NCBI GenBank assembly: GCA_050114795.1 | Contig: JASFRS010000054.1 | Coordinates: 1-14,486 of the forward strand | Length of the DNA stretch: 14,486 bases | Source: JASFRS01 sp050114795 | GTDB taxonomy: Bacteria; Pseudomonadota; Alphaproteobacteria; Sphingomonadales; CAKZYD01 | Reading direction: 5' to 3' | In this document: positions 1 through 7,387 of the stretch, one piece after another | Position numbering within the stretch: position 1 is the stretch's first letter | How the letters are laid out: each line of letters opens with the position of its first letter | Made by a program: the position numbers and the translations under genes | The notes under the pieces: model-generated | Databases searched by the model: none | What the model saw: only the letters and a program-made list of their open reading frames with translations | Told to the model about the DNA's origin: nothing

Positions 1-784
1 GATATTCACGATCTGTGAGCGTAAGCGCTGGGGCGACGGTGATGGAGTCGCCTGTGTGAATGCCCATGGGATCAATATTCTCAATGGAGCAGATAATGAT
101 GCAATTATCCGCTTTGTCGCGGACAACTTCCATCTCATATTCTTTCCAGCCCAAAACGGATTCCTCAATCAGGACTTCCGTTGTTGGTGAGGCATCCAGG
201 CCGTTTTCTACAATTTCCAGAAATTCAGCCTTGGTATAGGCAATGCCACCACCAGTGCCTGCTAATGTATAAGACGGGCGAATGATGGCAGGGAGACCAA
301 TTTGTTCGAGACCGCTCAAGGCCTCTTCCATTGTGTGGGCAATATGGCTGCGCGGGCTTTCCAGGCCAATTTTATCCATCGCTTCGCGGAATAATTGCCG
401 GTCCTCAGCCTTATCGATGGCCTCTTTGGTGGCGCCAATCAGCTCCACACCGAATTTTTCAAGCACGCCCATTTTTGCAAGGCTCAAGGCAGTGTTGAGC
501 CCGGTTTGTCCACCCATGGTCGGGAGGAGGGCATCAGGGCGTTCTTTTTCAATGATTTTGGCGACGAATTCAGGGGTCACCGGTTCAACATAGGTGGCAT
601 CAGCGATTTCCGGGTCCGTCATGATGGTCGCCGGATTGGAATTCACCAATATAATGCGATAGCCTTCTTCTTTTAGCGCTTTGATTGCCTGTGTGCCGGA
701 ATAATCAAATTCGCAGGCCTGGCCGATAACAATAGGCCCGGCCCCGATGATTAAAATGGATTTGATATCCGTGCGTTTAGGCAT
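1..784 (-). CDS. carB: Carbamoyl phosphate synthase large subunit, N-terminal 261 residues (cut by window edge)
   Basis: CarB makes carbamoyl phosphate from bicarbonate, two ATP and the ammonia passed on by CarA; it feeds pyrimidine and arginine synthesis in the cytoplasm. Reading the minus strand from the ATG at 784 gives MPKRTDIKSILIIGAGP, then GQACEFDYSGTQA, LVNSNPATIMTDP, the TMGGQTGLN segment and RPSYTLAGTGGG, all hallmarks of the first ATP-grasp (carboxyphosphate) half of CarB. The frame stays open to base 1, so about three quarters of a usual protein of roughly 1,070 residues lies outside the window. The start codon lies inside the end of carA: the two genes share 8 bases (777-784, ATGCCTAA), which suggests translational coupling and equal subunit supply. 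The family call is certain; only the missing C-terminal part cannot be judged. Confidence 0.97.
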   Translation of the reverse strand, partial: MPKRTDIKSILIIGAGPIVIGQACEFDYSGTQAIKALKEEGYRIILVNSNPATIMTDPEIADATYVEPVTPEFVAKIIEKERPDALLPTMGGQTGLNTALSLAKMGVLEKFGVELIGATKEAIDKAEDRQLFREAMDKIGLESPRSHIAHTMEEALSGLEQIGLPAIIRPSYTLAGTGGGIAYTKAEFLEIVENGLDASPTTEVLIEESVLGWKEYEMEVVRDKADNCIIICSIENIDPMGIHTGDSITVAPALTLTDREY

Positions 785-1949
785 TGGCATTCACCATTTC
801 TGCAAAGCGTTGGAAGAGATAGAAGCTGTCCTGTGGCCCAGGTGAGGCTTCCGGGTGATGCTGGACGGAGAAAATTGGTTTTCCCTCAACCCGAAGGCCG
901 CATAATGAACCATCAAACAAGCTGAGATGCGTTACTTTCACACCTTTGGGCAAAGTCTCTTTGTCGACTGCAAAGCCGTGGTTCATCACGGTGATTTCGA
1001 CTTTTTCGGTCTCCATATCTTTTACCGGATGGTTGGCGCCACGGTGACCTTGGTGCATCTTGTAAGTGGTTGCTCCAAGGGCGAGAGCTAACAATTGATG
1101 GCCTAAGCAAATGCCGAAGATGGGAATGCCGCTATTAATAAGCGTTTTGATATCTTCAAGCGCATATTCGCCGGTAGCTGCCGGATCGCCGGGGCCGTTA
1201 GATAGGAAGATGCCATCGGGCTTTAATGCTAGAATTTCATCAGCGCTGGTTGTTGCGGGAACGACCGTAATGCGGGCGCCAACCTGAGCCAGATTGCGTA
1301 AGATATTGCGCTTAATGCCATAATCCACGCAAACGACATGGAAGGCTTTTTGGTCTGGCTTTTGGAATGTGCCATCTGCCGACCATAATCCACCTTCCCA
1401 ACTATAACTTTGTGTGCAAGAAACAGATTTTGCGAGGTCCATGCCTTCCAGCCCCAGCCAGGCGCGCGCCTTTTCAAGCGCCTCTTTTATATTTAGTTCG
1501 CCGGGCTTTGCATGAACGATAACGGCATTTGGCGCACCATTTTCGCGAATAAATTTGGTGAGCCTTCTCGTGTCGATACCTGTAATGCCGATGAGGTTAT
1601 TTGATTTAAGCCATTCATCCAGATGCTGCGTTGAGCGGTGATTGGAAGGGTTTGTCACTTCTTCTCTAAGAACTAGGCCGCGGGCGGCGGCGTTTTGCTG
1701 TTCAATGTCCTGGGGGTTAGCCCCTACGTTCCCTATATGTGGGAAGGTGAAAATAATGATTTGCCCAGCATAGCTTGGGTCGGTCAGGATTTCCTGATAA
1801 CCGGTCATGGCAGTATTGAAACAGACTTCGCCGACGGCTTCGCCTAACGCCCCTATTCCATGGCCCCAAAAGATTTGACCATTTGCTAAAACAAGTGCCG
1901 CCGTAAGCTCTTGCCTAGGCGGGGTGTATGAAATTGTCTCATCAGTCAT
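777..1949 (-). CDS. carA: Carbamoyl phosphate synthase small subunit (glutamine amidotransferase)
   Basis: CarA hydrolyses glutamine and hands ammonia to CarB. From the ATG at 1949 the protein has 390 residues, normal for the family. Residues 1-150 form the CarA-specific N-terminal domain (CFNTAMTGYQEILTDPSY near 43-60). The class I amidotransferase domain fills about 204-385, with the oxyanion segment NGPGDP (251-256), nucleophile Cys281 in GICLGHQ, and the His365/Glu367 pair in HHPEASPGP. The frame extends upstream to a TTG at 1976, but the ATG at 1949 fits family N-termini better and has GGGAAG about five bases ahead of it. carA is first in an operon with carB and runs divergently from yqeY; a likely promoter lies at 2018-2046. 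CarA proteins with an intact Cys-His-Glu triad are active, so this looks functional. Confidence 0.97.
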   Translation of the reverse strand: MTDETISYTPPRQELTAALVLANGQIFWGHGIGALGEAVGEVCFNTAMTGYQEILTDPSYAGQIIIFTFPHIGNVGANPQDIEQQNAAARGLVLREEVTNPSNHRSTQHLDEWLKSNNLIGITGIDTRRLTKFIRENGAPNAVIVHAKPGELNIKEALEKARAWLGLEGMDLAKSVSCTQSYSWEGGLWSADGTFQKPDQKAFHVVCVDYGIKRNILRNLAQVGARITVVPATTSADEILALKPDGIFLSNGPGDPAATGEYALEDIKTLINSGIPIFGICLGHQLLALALGATTYKMHQGHRGANHPVKDMETEKVEITVMNHGFAVDKETLPKGVKVTHLSLFDGSLCGLRVEGKPIFSVQHHPEASPGPQDSFYLFQRFAEMVNANA

Positions 1950-2014
1950 GGAACTTCCCAATGCAGGATACGCCAAGGCATATTGCCGTTTAGCCAGTCT
2001 CGACGCAAATTGGC

Positions 2015-2041
2015 GGGAAGTTAATGAAACATTAGCCTCCC
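2015..2041. repeat. 27-base imperfect palindrome inside the carAB promoter (candidate operator)
   Basis: GGGAAGTTAATG (2015-2026) and CATTAGCCTCCC (2030-2041) are inverted copies with 10 of 12 positions matching, separated by AAA. The dyad covers the -10 box and the whole spacer of the proposed carA promoter, so a bound protein would block RNA polymerase. As RNA it could also fold, but the predicted start lies downstream of it, so a DNA operator is the better reading. The regulator is unknown. Confidence 0.4.
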
Positions 2042-2046
2042 GTCAA
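2018..2046 (-). promoter_or_regulatory. Likely sigma70-type promoter of carAB
   Basis: On the minus strand, TTGACG (2046-2041) is followed after 17 bases by TAACTT (2023-2018). The -35 box matches consensus at five of six positions; the -10 box is weaker (three of six). Transcription would start near 2011, leaving a leader of about 60 bases before the carA ATG at 1949. An imperfect palindrome fills the spacer and -10 box. Pattern only. Confidence 0.45.
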
Positions 2047-2067
2047 GCTGTGGATTAAATTATTTTA

Positions 2068-2073
2068 TATAAT
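2068..2073 (+). promoter_or_regulatory. Possible -10 box for yqeY-dnaG
   Basis: A perfect TATAAT sits 90 bases before the yqeY ATG in an AT-rich stretch. No convincing -35 box is found 15-19 bases upstream (AAGCTG at 17). The start would be near 2080. AT-rich DNA gives such hexamers easily, so this is tentative. Confidence 0.3.
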
Positions 2074-2162
2074 GAAATCAATAGCTTAGATGTGAAGCTC
2101 AGCATTGCTTTTCAAGCCTACCTCGATTAGCATGGGGGTTTCCGACTGGGGGCGGTTGGTAA

Positions 2163-2630
2163 ATGGATATAAAAAACATGCTGAGACAAGATCTGCAGGG
2201 CGCGCTTAAAGACGCCATGAAGACAAAAGATGCGCGTCGGCTATCGACAATTCGACTTATATTAGCGGCAGTTAAGGATAGAGATATCGCAATGCGCACG
2301 GAAGCGGGTGTGCAGGATGATGACGCCGTTATTACGGATATCCTGACAAAGATGGTCAAGCAGCGGCGCGAATCAATCAAGATGTATGAAGAAGGCGGTC
2401 GCTGTGAATTGGCGGAGCAAGAGCGTGAGGAAATCGGAATTATTGAAGATTTCCTTCCACGACAGCTCAGCGATGAAGAGATCGACAAGCTTTGCCGCGA
2501 TGTTATTGCCGAGGTGGAAGCATCTGGTCTGAAAGATATGGGTAAAGCCATGGGCGTTTTAAAAGAACGTTATCAAGGTCAGATGGACTTCGCCAAAGCC
2601 GGTGCTAAGATGCGAGCTTTGCTGAGCTAG
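2163..2630 (+). CDS. yqeY: GatB/YqeY domain protein
   Basis: A 155-residue cytoplasmic protein of the stand-alone GatB/YqeY family. The domain resembles the C-terminal, tRNA-binding tail of GatB, the subunit of the Glu/Asp-tRNA amidotransferase, but free-standing YqeY has no firmly known role. Visible marks: MLRQDLQGALKDAMKTKD at the N-terminus, RLSTIRLILAAVKDRDI near 26-42, an arginine-rich helix KMVKQRRESIKMYEEGGR near 60-77, then IIEDFLPRQLS and a C-terminal helical part ending in MGKAMGVLKERYQGQMDFAKA. It is of full length for the family. ATG at 2163 follows a G-rich tract (GGGGGCGG). It lies 47 bases ahead of dnaG on the same strand, the common alphaproteobacterial order, so the two are probably co-transcribed with rpoD. 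Confidence 0.9.
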   Translation: MDIKNMLRQDLQGALKDAMKTKDARRLSTIRLILAAVKDRDIAMRTEAGVQDDDAVITDILTKMVKQRRESIKMYEEGGRCELAEQEREEIGIIEDFLPRQLSDEEIDKLCRDVIAEVEASGLKDMGKAMGVLKERYQGQMDFAKAGAKMRALLS

Positions 2631-2677
2631 GCATTTATGCTGGCCTCTGTGCTGCGGTAAATGCCGGGGATGATGAA

Positions 2678-4558
2678 GTGGGGTTTTCGCCAAGTTTCCT
2701 GGATGAATTAAGACTGCGCAGCCCATTGGTTGACGTGATCTCAAAGCGGGTGAAGCTCATCCGCCGGGGTCGCGAATATACTGGTCTTTGCCCTTTTCAT
2801 AACGAGAAATCACCGTCCTTCACCGTGTCGGAGGAGAAGGGCTTTTACCATTGTTTTGGCTGTGGCGCACATGGCGATGTCATCACTTTTGTGATGGAAA
2901 AAGAGGGGCTTAGTTTTCCGGAAGCTGTTGAACGTCTGGCCCATGATGCCGGACTGCAAATGCCTCAATGGACGCCTGAGGAAAAAGAACGGGAAAAAGC
3001 AAGGGCCGGACTTGCAGATGTTAATGAGGCGGCTGCGAAATGGTTTTCAGATCAGCTTTATTCCAGTCGTGGCAAATCGGCGCTGGACTATGTAAAGCAG
3101 CGCGGGCTTGACCCAAAAACCTGTCAGGATTTTACGTTAGGTTTTGCTCCGTCCGGGCGCACTCTTTTGAAACAGGCATTGTTGGCCAAAGGTTTTGATG
3201 AAGACCTTATTATAGAAGCTGGGTTGCTCATTAAACCGGAGGATGGTGGGGACAGCTTTGATCGCTTCCGCAACCGCTTAATGTTTCCAATTAAAGATCG
3301 CCGGGGGCGCTTTATCGCTTTTGGGGGGCGCGCCATGGATGCGGATGCGCCGGCAAAATATCTCAATTCGCCGGAGACACCCTTATTCCACAAGGGCACG
3401 ACCCTTTATAATATCGACATGGCTCAAAAGGCAGCGCGGGAAAAGGCGCAAGTCATTGTTGGTGAAGGCTATATGGACGTCATTGCAATGGCTGAAGGAG
3501 GCTATCCTAATGCCGTTGCTCCGTTGGGCACAGCACTTACGGAAGACCAATTGCGCCTACTTTGGCGTATGGCACCTGAACCACTATTGTGTTTTGACGG
3601 CGACAAGGCCGGGGTGCGGGCGGCAATGAGGGCCGCTGAACGCGCTTTGCCGATGCTTAAGCCGGGATATTCGCTCCGATTCGCTCTTCTTCCTGAGGGA
3701 GAAGACCCGGATACACTGATTCGCAGTCGTGGTACACGCGCTTTTGAAGACGTATTGGAACACGCAACGCCGCTTGCCCAATTACTCTGGGACCATCTCG
3801 CATCACAGGCGGATTTAAGCACGCCGGAACGCCGCGCCGTGCTTGTTAAAGAAGTGATGGATATGGTTCGGCATATCCAAAATGCCACTGTCAGGCGCTT
3901 TTATGAAGAAGATATGCGGGCGAGACTGGACAAGATTTTCGGTCGTGGAAGGGGGCGGAAACCCCAGTTAAACCGGGAAAACTATCAGTCCCGGAAGGGG
4001 TATGGGGGGTGGCAGAAGACGCGGTCGATGGGTGGGGCGAGCAGCTTTCTTAAAGCCAGTGCGCTCGCCCGCACAATGCAGGGTGATGCTCTGACCGAAG
4101 GGCTTGAAAAACTTATTTTGGCGCTGTGCCTTAACCACCCCGAGCTGCTGCATTCGCATTATGAAGAATTGGCTGCGCTACATTTCCATAATGCTTTGGT
4201 TGACAAGGCCCGCGCACACCTCCTATCCCTTTCCGCAGTGCGTGAAAATCTTGAAAGTGAAGAAGCGCGCAACACATTATATGAGGCTGGGCTGTCACGC
4301 CTGTTGGACCATCTGGATCGAGACGCCATGGTGCGTCGGTCGAATTTTGCGGCGAAAAATGCCGATCCAGCGCGTGTTGAAGCCGGTTTTGCCCATATTC
4401 TGGCGCGTTTGCGTCGGGTAGTGGAATTAGAAGCTGAACGTCGCGAGGCGGTTGCTGAGCTTGAACGTGGCGGTGGAGAGCAAGCGTATCAACGTCTGCA
4501 AGCTGTCACTCAAGAACTTGAAAGCGCGTCCGGCTTGGAAATTGACTTTTCGATTTGA
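2678..4558 (+). CDS. dnaG: DNA primase
   Basis: DnaG lays down RNA primers for replication, working with the DnaB helicase. The 626-residue protein carries a CHC2 zinc-binding domain (Cys38, His41, Cys59, Cys62, with YHCFGCGAHGDVITF), the RNA polymerase core with RFRNRLMFPI (196-205) and FGGRAM, and a TOPRIM fold with EGYMD (263-267) and the metal-binding FDGDKAG (306-312), followed by LLPEGEDPDTLI. The C-terminal part from about 440 is variable and should form the helicase-binding region. The only usable start is GTG at 2678; GGGGA lies about eight bases ahead, and no in-frame ATG exists between it and the upstream yqeY end. rpoD follows 70 bases after the stop. All catalytic acids are present, so it looks functional. 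Confidence 0.97.
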   Translation: MGFSPSFLDELRLRSPLVDVISKRVKLIRRGREYTGLCPFHNEKSPSFTVSEEKGFYHCFGCGAHGDVITFVMEKEGLSFPEAVERLAHDAGLQMPQWTPEEKEREKARAGLADVNEAAAKWFSDQLYSSRGKSALDYVKQRGLDPKTCQDFTLGFAPSGRTLLKQALLAKGFDEDLIIEAGLLIKPEDGGDSFDRFRNRLMFPIKDRRGRFIAFGGRAMDADAPAKYLNSPETPLFHKGTTLYNIDMAQKAAREKAQVIVGEGYMDVIAMAEGGYPNAVAPLGTALTEDQLRLLWRMAPEPLLCFDGDKAGVRAAMRAAERALPMLKPGYSLRFALLPEGEDPDTLIRSRGTRAFEDVLEHATPLAQLLWDHLASQADLSTPERRAVLVKEVMDMVRHIQNATVRRFYEEDMRARLDKIFGRGRGRKPQLNRENYQSRKGYGGWQKTRSMGGASSFLKASALARTMQGDALTEGLEKLILALCLNHPELLHSHYEELAALHFHNALVDKARAHLLSLSAVRENLESEEARNTLYEAGLSRLLDHLDRDAMVRRSNFAAKNADPARVEAGFAHILARLRRVVELEAERREAVAELERGGGEQAYQRLQAVTQELESASGLEIDFSI

Positions 4559-4628
4559 AGGTTGTTAGCGACAGTCTTTAAACGGAAATTCTGGTGTTTA
4601 ATCCCGTTTGGGATGGAGATTGGACCTT

Positions 4629-6710
4629 ATGGTGAGCAAAAACGCTCAATCCGCGGAAAAGCGAAGTGATGGCGATGATCAAGGCGATGGTCCCTTGATT
4701 GAAATGTCTGAAGCTGCAGTTAAGAAGATGATTTTGCGCGCTAAAGAGCGCGGCTATATCACTTATGACGAATTAAATGCCGCTCTACCGGAAGATAAGA
4801 TGCCCTCTGAGCAGATTGAGGACATCATGGCGCAATTGTCTGAAATGGGCATCAACGTCATTGAGGCTGATGAAGTTGAGGATGGCGAAGCTGCTGCGGC
4901 TGCCAAGCCTGATGAAAAAGAGAAAAAATCATCAAAAGCTAAAGCGTCTGATGATAAAGACGATGATGACGACAGCGATGATGAGCCGGAAGAAAAGTTC
5001 GAAGTCTCAGCAAAGACGGAGACGGACCGCACGGACGATCCCGTACGTATGTACTTGCGGGAAATGGGGTCTGTTGAGCTTTTAAGCCGTGAGGGCGAGA
5101 TCGCCATTGCAAAGCGGATTGAAGCTGGCCGGAATGCGATGATCGATGGGCTGTGTGAAAGCCCGATGACTTTCCAAGCTATTGTTGAATGGTCCAATGC
5201 CTTAAATGAAGGCAACATGCTGCTTCGTGAGATTATCGATTTAGAAGCTACCATGGGCAAAGACCCTGAAACCGCTGATGGCAGCGACAGCGATGATGGC
5301 AGTGATTCCGATACGGAGAAATCCGAGACGAAAGAGGATGAAGACACAGACGTAAAATCCTCGGATGAAGAATCTGATGGAGAAAACGCTGAAGGCGAAG
5401 ACGGCGAAGCTGGCGATGACGATGAAGACTTCGATGATGAAGCCACTTTGTCACTGGCCGCTATGGAAGAAAAGCTAAAGCCTGACGCTTTGGAGCGCTT
5501 TGAGCAGATTACTTCAACCTATAAAAAATTCGCGAAATTACAGCAGGCCCGTCTTGAAGCGGCCGGTTCTAATACTGAATTGGCCCCGGCCCAAGAGAAG
5601 CGTTTCTTAAAATTAAAAGGCGAACTGACGGCCTTGATGCAAGAAATGCATTTTAATAATGGCCGGATTGAGCAGCTTGTGGACCAGTTGTATGGCTTGA
5701 ACAAGCGCCTCTTAAGCCTTGGCGGTATGCTCATGCGTATGGCCGAAAGCCATAAAATCTCCCGTAAGGCTTTTCTTGATAGCTATTTGGGTCGGGAGCT
5801 TGAAGCTGATTGGCTGGAAACAGTGAAGTCCCAGGGTAAAAACTGGACCGCTTTTGCTGAAAAAGAGCGCGAAACCGTTGAAAATATCCGTGAGCAAATC
5901 GCGGATATCGCTGAAAAAGCAGGCCTTCATTTAGAAGAATTCCGTCGCATCGTTTCCACCGTGCAAAAAGGTGAGAAGGAAGCGCGGATCGCCAAGAAAG
6001 AAATGGTGGAAGCTAATCTTCGCCTCGTGATTTCCATCGCGAAAAAATACACGAACCGCGGCCTACAATTCCTTGATTTGATCCAGGAAGGTAATATCGG
6101 CCTTATGAAGGCGGTGGATAAATTTGAATATCGCCGGGGTTATAAATTCTCGACTTATGCCACTTGGTGGATACGTCAGGCGATTACCCGGTCCATTGCG
6201 GATCAGGCGCGCACTATTCGTATCCCGGTTCATATGATTGAGACGATTAATAAGCTGGTTCGCACGTCTAGGCAGATGCTCCATGAAGTGGGGCGTGAGC
6301 CGACGCCAGAGGAATTGGCAGAGCGTCTAAGCATGCCGCTGGAAAAAGTGCGCAAGGTAATGAAAATCGCCAAAGAGCCAATCTCTCTAGAAACCCCGAT
6401 TGGGGATGAGGAAGACAGCCATCTTGGTGATTTCATCGAAGATAAGAATGCGATTATTCCTTTGGATGCAGCAATCCACGCGAACCTTCGGGAAACGACG
6501 ACCCGCGTTCTGGCGTCACTAACGCCGCGGGAAGAGCGGGTTTTGCGGATGCGTTTTGGTATCGGTATGAATACGGATCATACTTTGGAAGAAGTGGGTC
6601 AACAATTCTCAGTTACGCGGGAACGTATTCGCCAAATTGAGGCGAAAGCTTTGCGAAAGCTGAAACATCCCAGCAGGTCTCGCAAACTGCGAAGTTTCCT
6701 GGATACATAA
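4629..6710 (+). CDS. rpoD: RNA polymerase primary sigma factor RpoD (sigma70)
   Basis: RpoD directs core RNA polymerase to housekeeping promoters. From the ATG at 4629 it has 693 residues, longer than E. coli sigma70 (613). In order: region 1.1 about 25-85; a Lys/Asp tract 95-120; region 1.2 with DDPVRMYLREMG (136-147); a long non-conserved region about 170-450 with a very acidic Asp/Glu/Ser run at 212-272; region 2 with ANLRLVISIAKKYTNRG (462-478) and the -10 reading YKFSTYATWWIRQAITRSI; region 3 about 535-610; region 4 with LTPREERVLRMRFG and the helix-turn-helix VTRERIRQIEAKALRKL. The frame reaches a TTG at 4608, but the ATG is preferred. A small dyad (ATCCC/GGGAT, 4601-4614) sits just before it; the ribosome site is unremarkable (GGAG at 4614-4617). 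It closes the yqeY-dnaG-rpoD cluster and is followed by a strong terminator. Confidence 0.97.
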   Translation: MVSKNAQSAEKRSDGDDQGDGPLIEMSEAAVKKMILRAKERGYITYDELNAALPEDKMPSEQIEDIMAQLSEMGINVIEADEVEDGEAAAAAKPDEKEKKSSKAKASDDKDDDDDSDDEPEEKFEVSAKTETDRTDDPVRMYLREMGSVELLSREGEIAIAKRIEAGRNAMIDGLCESPMTFQAIVEWSNALNEGNMLLREIIDLEATMGKDPETADGSDSDDGSDSDTEKSETKEDEDTDVKSSDEESDGENAEGEDGEAGDDDEDFDDEATLSLAAMEEKLKPDALERFEQITSTYKKFAKLQQARLEAAGSNTELAPAQEKRFLKLKGELTALMQEMHFNNGRIEQLVDQLYGLNKRLLSLGGMLMRMAESHKISRKAFLDSYLGRELEADWLETVKSQGKNWTAFAEKERETVENIREQIADIAEKAGLHLEEFRRIVSTVQKGEKEARIAKKEMVEANLRLVISIAKKYTNRGLQFLDLIQEGNIGLMKAVDKFEYRRGYKFSTYATWWIRQAITRSIADQARTIRIPVHMIETINKLVRTSRQMLHEVGREPTPEELAERLSMPLEKVRKVMKIAKEPISLETPIGDEEDSHLGDFIEDKNAIIPLDAAIHANLRETTTRVLASLTPREERVLRMRFGIGMNTDHTLEEVGQQFSVTRERIRQIEAKALRKLKHPSRSRKLRSFLDT

Positions 6711-6715
6711 ACACG

Positions 6716-6746
6716 AAAAAGCGCTGCACAATTTGCAGCGCTTTTT
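6716..6746. terminator. Bidirectional Rho-independent terminator between rpoD and the TPR gene
   Basis: GCGCTGCA (6721-6728) pairs perfectly with TGCAGCGC (6734-6741) around a CAATT loop, flanked by an A-run (6716-6720) and a T-run (6742-6747). The stem is GC-rich and each strand ends in a U-run, so it can stop transcription of rpoD rightward and of the TPR gene leftward. It starts six bases after the rpoD stop; the T-run contains the first base of the TPR stop codon (6746-6748). Confidence 0.92.
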
Positions 6747-7237
6747 TATGGGTTTAAGCGGCTTTGGGCGAGCGCCAGGTTGAACTTGACAGTGTCGCTG
6801 GAGGGGTAGAGTTGCAGTGCTCTTGAATAATCCTCAACGGCTTTCTCATATTCGCCTTTCGTGAAATAGGCAGTACCGCGGGAATTATAAGCCATCCAAT
6901 GGGATGGGCGATTATCAATCGCTTCATTGCAAATCGCGATGGCTTCGTCGCTTTGTTTATTAGCATTTAAGGCGACGCATAGAGCGTTGAGTGCGTCATA
7001 GTGATAAGGTCCCGATTTCATTTTGCTGGCAAAATCTTGTGCGAGCTCGACCGCATCTTCGGTTCTGCCGATTTCTACCATTTGACTAATGCGATCAAGC
7101 TCCGATGGGCTGCCAAACCATAGTCGGTTAACAGGCTGGGTGTCTGACCCCGCACGGCTTTGCGCAAAAACATATGTAGTCCCGAAAACGGTCGTTAAAG
7201 CAACACAAGCTAAAACCAGTAACATTCCATGTTTCAT
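6746..7237 (-). CDS. Small secreted tetratricopeptide-repeat protein
   Basis: A 163-residue protein with a clear export signal: MKH, a hydrophobic stretch to about residue 24, and a likely cut after VFA (25). The mature part holds two good TPR units, about 79-112 (YDALNALCVALNANKQSDEA) and 113-146 (AYNSRGTAYFTKGEYEKAVE), plus a degenerate helix pair near 46-72. TPRs bind other proteins; the partner is unknown. It would act in the periplasm, or as an anchored protein if the signal is not cut. I placed the start at the ATG at 7237, which has GGGAGAGG seven to fifteen bases ahead; the frame runs further up to 7327 but that extension has no family look and would cross the promoter. It converges on rpoD through a shared terminator and diverges from the next gene. 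The specific function is not recognised. Confidence 0.85.
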   Translation of the reverse strand: MKHGMLLVLACVALTTVFGTTYVFAQSRAGSDTQPVNRLWFGSPSELDRISQMVEIGRTEDAVELAQDFASKMKSGPYHYDALNALCVALNANKQSDEAIAICNEAIDNRPSHWMAYNSRGTAYFTKGEYEKAVEDYSRALQLYPSSDTVKFNLALAQSRLNP

Positions 7238-7257
7238 AATCTGCCTCTCCCTCAGAT

Positions 7258-7294
7258 CAATATTAATATTGTGCGTCAATTCAACCAATATTGG
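7258..7294. repeat. Pair of CAATATT-type palindromes in the TPR gene promoter
   Basis: CAATATTAATATTG (7258-7271) is a perfect 14-base palindrome, and CCAATATTGG (7285-7294) a perfect 10-base one. Both contain CAATATT, and their centres are 25 bases apart. They overlap the proposed -10 and -35 boxes of the TPR gene, the arrangement expected of paired operators. AT-rich DNA makes such palindromes easier by chance, so binding is unproven. Confidence 0.35.
7260..7288 (-). promoter_or_regulatory. Possible promoter of the TPR gene
   Basis: On the minus strand, TTGGTT (7288-7283) is followed after 17 bases by TAATAT (7265-7260), giving a start near 7253 and a short leader carrying the GGGAGAGG ribosome site. 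Both boxes lie within palindromes at 7285-7294 and 7258-7271. Pattern only. Confidence 0.4.
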
Positions 7295-7320
7295 CAAGGT
7301 AGGTGCGGCCGATCGTGATC

Positions 7321-7349
7321 TTGACAAGATTAGTTTATATATCTAAATA
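7321..7349 (+). promoter_or_regulatory. Likely promoter of the unknown secreted protein gene
   Basis: A perfect TTGACA -35 box (7321-7326) is followed after 17 bases by TAAATA (7344-7349) inside a very AT-rich run (7331-7358). The start would be near 7356, some 30 bases before the ATG at 7388. The consensus -35 suggests a strong housekeeping promoter; the -10 is less sure because several TATA-like hexamers overlap. Confidence 0.5.
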
Positions 7350-7387
7350 ATATATACTAGATTGATAATAGTGTATAGGGTAGGGGT

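Noticed and set aside
1950..1976. Longer carA starting at TTG 1976.
   Set aside because: The ATG at 1949 has a ribosome site and fits family N-termini; the nine added residues look like translated leader.
4601..4614. ATCCC-GTTT-GGGAT dyad before rpoD as a translational control element.
   Set aside because: A five-base stem is easily a chance match; noted in the rpoD entry only.
4608..4628. Longer rpoD starting at TTG 4608.
   Set aside because: The ATG at 4629 is the better start; the added residues are unlike RpoD and cover the ribosome-binding region.
4763..5446. A 227-codon open frame on the minus strand inside rpoD, rich in Ser.
   Set aside because: It is the antisense of the acidic, low-complexity part of RpoD; GAT/GAA-rich codons read backwards as Ser and Phe codons. 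No start site, no family look.
7238..7327. Longer TPR protein starting at 7327.
   Set aside because: It would cross the promoter and palindromes, and the strong GGGAGAGG and signal peptide point to the ATG at 7237.
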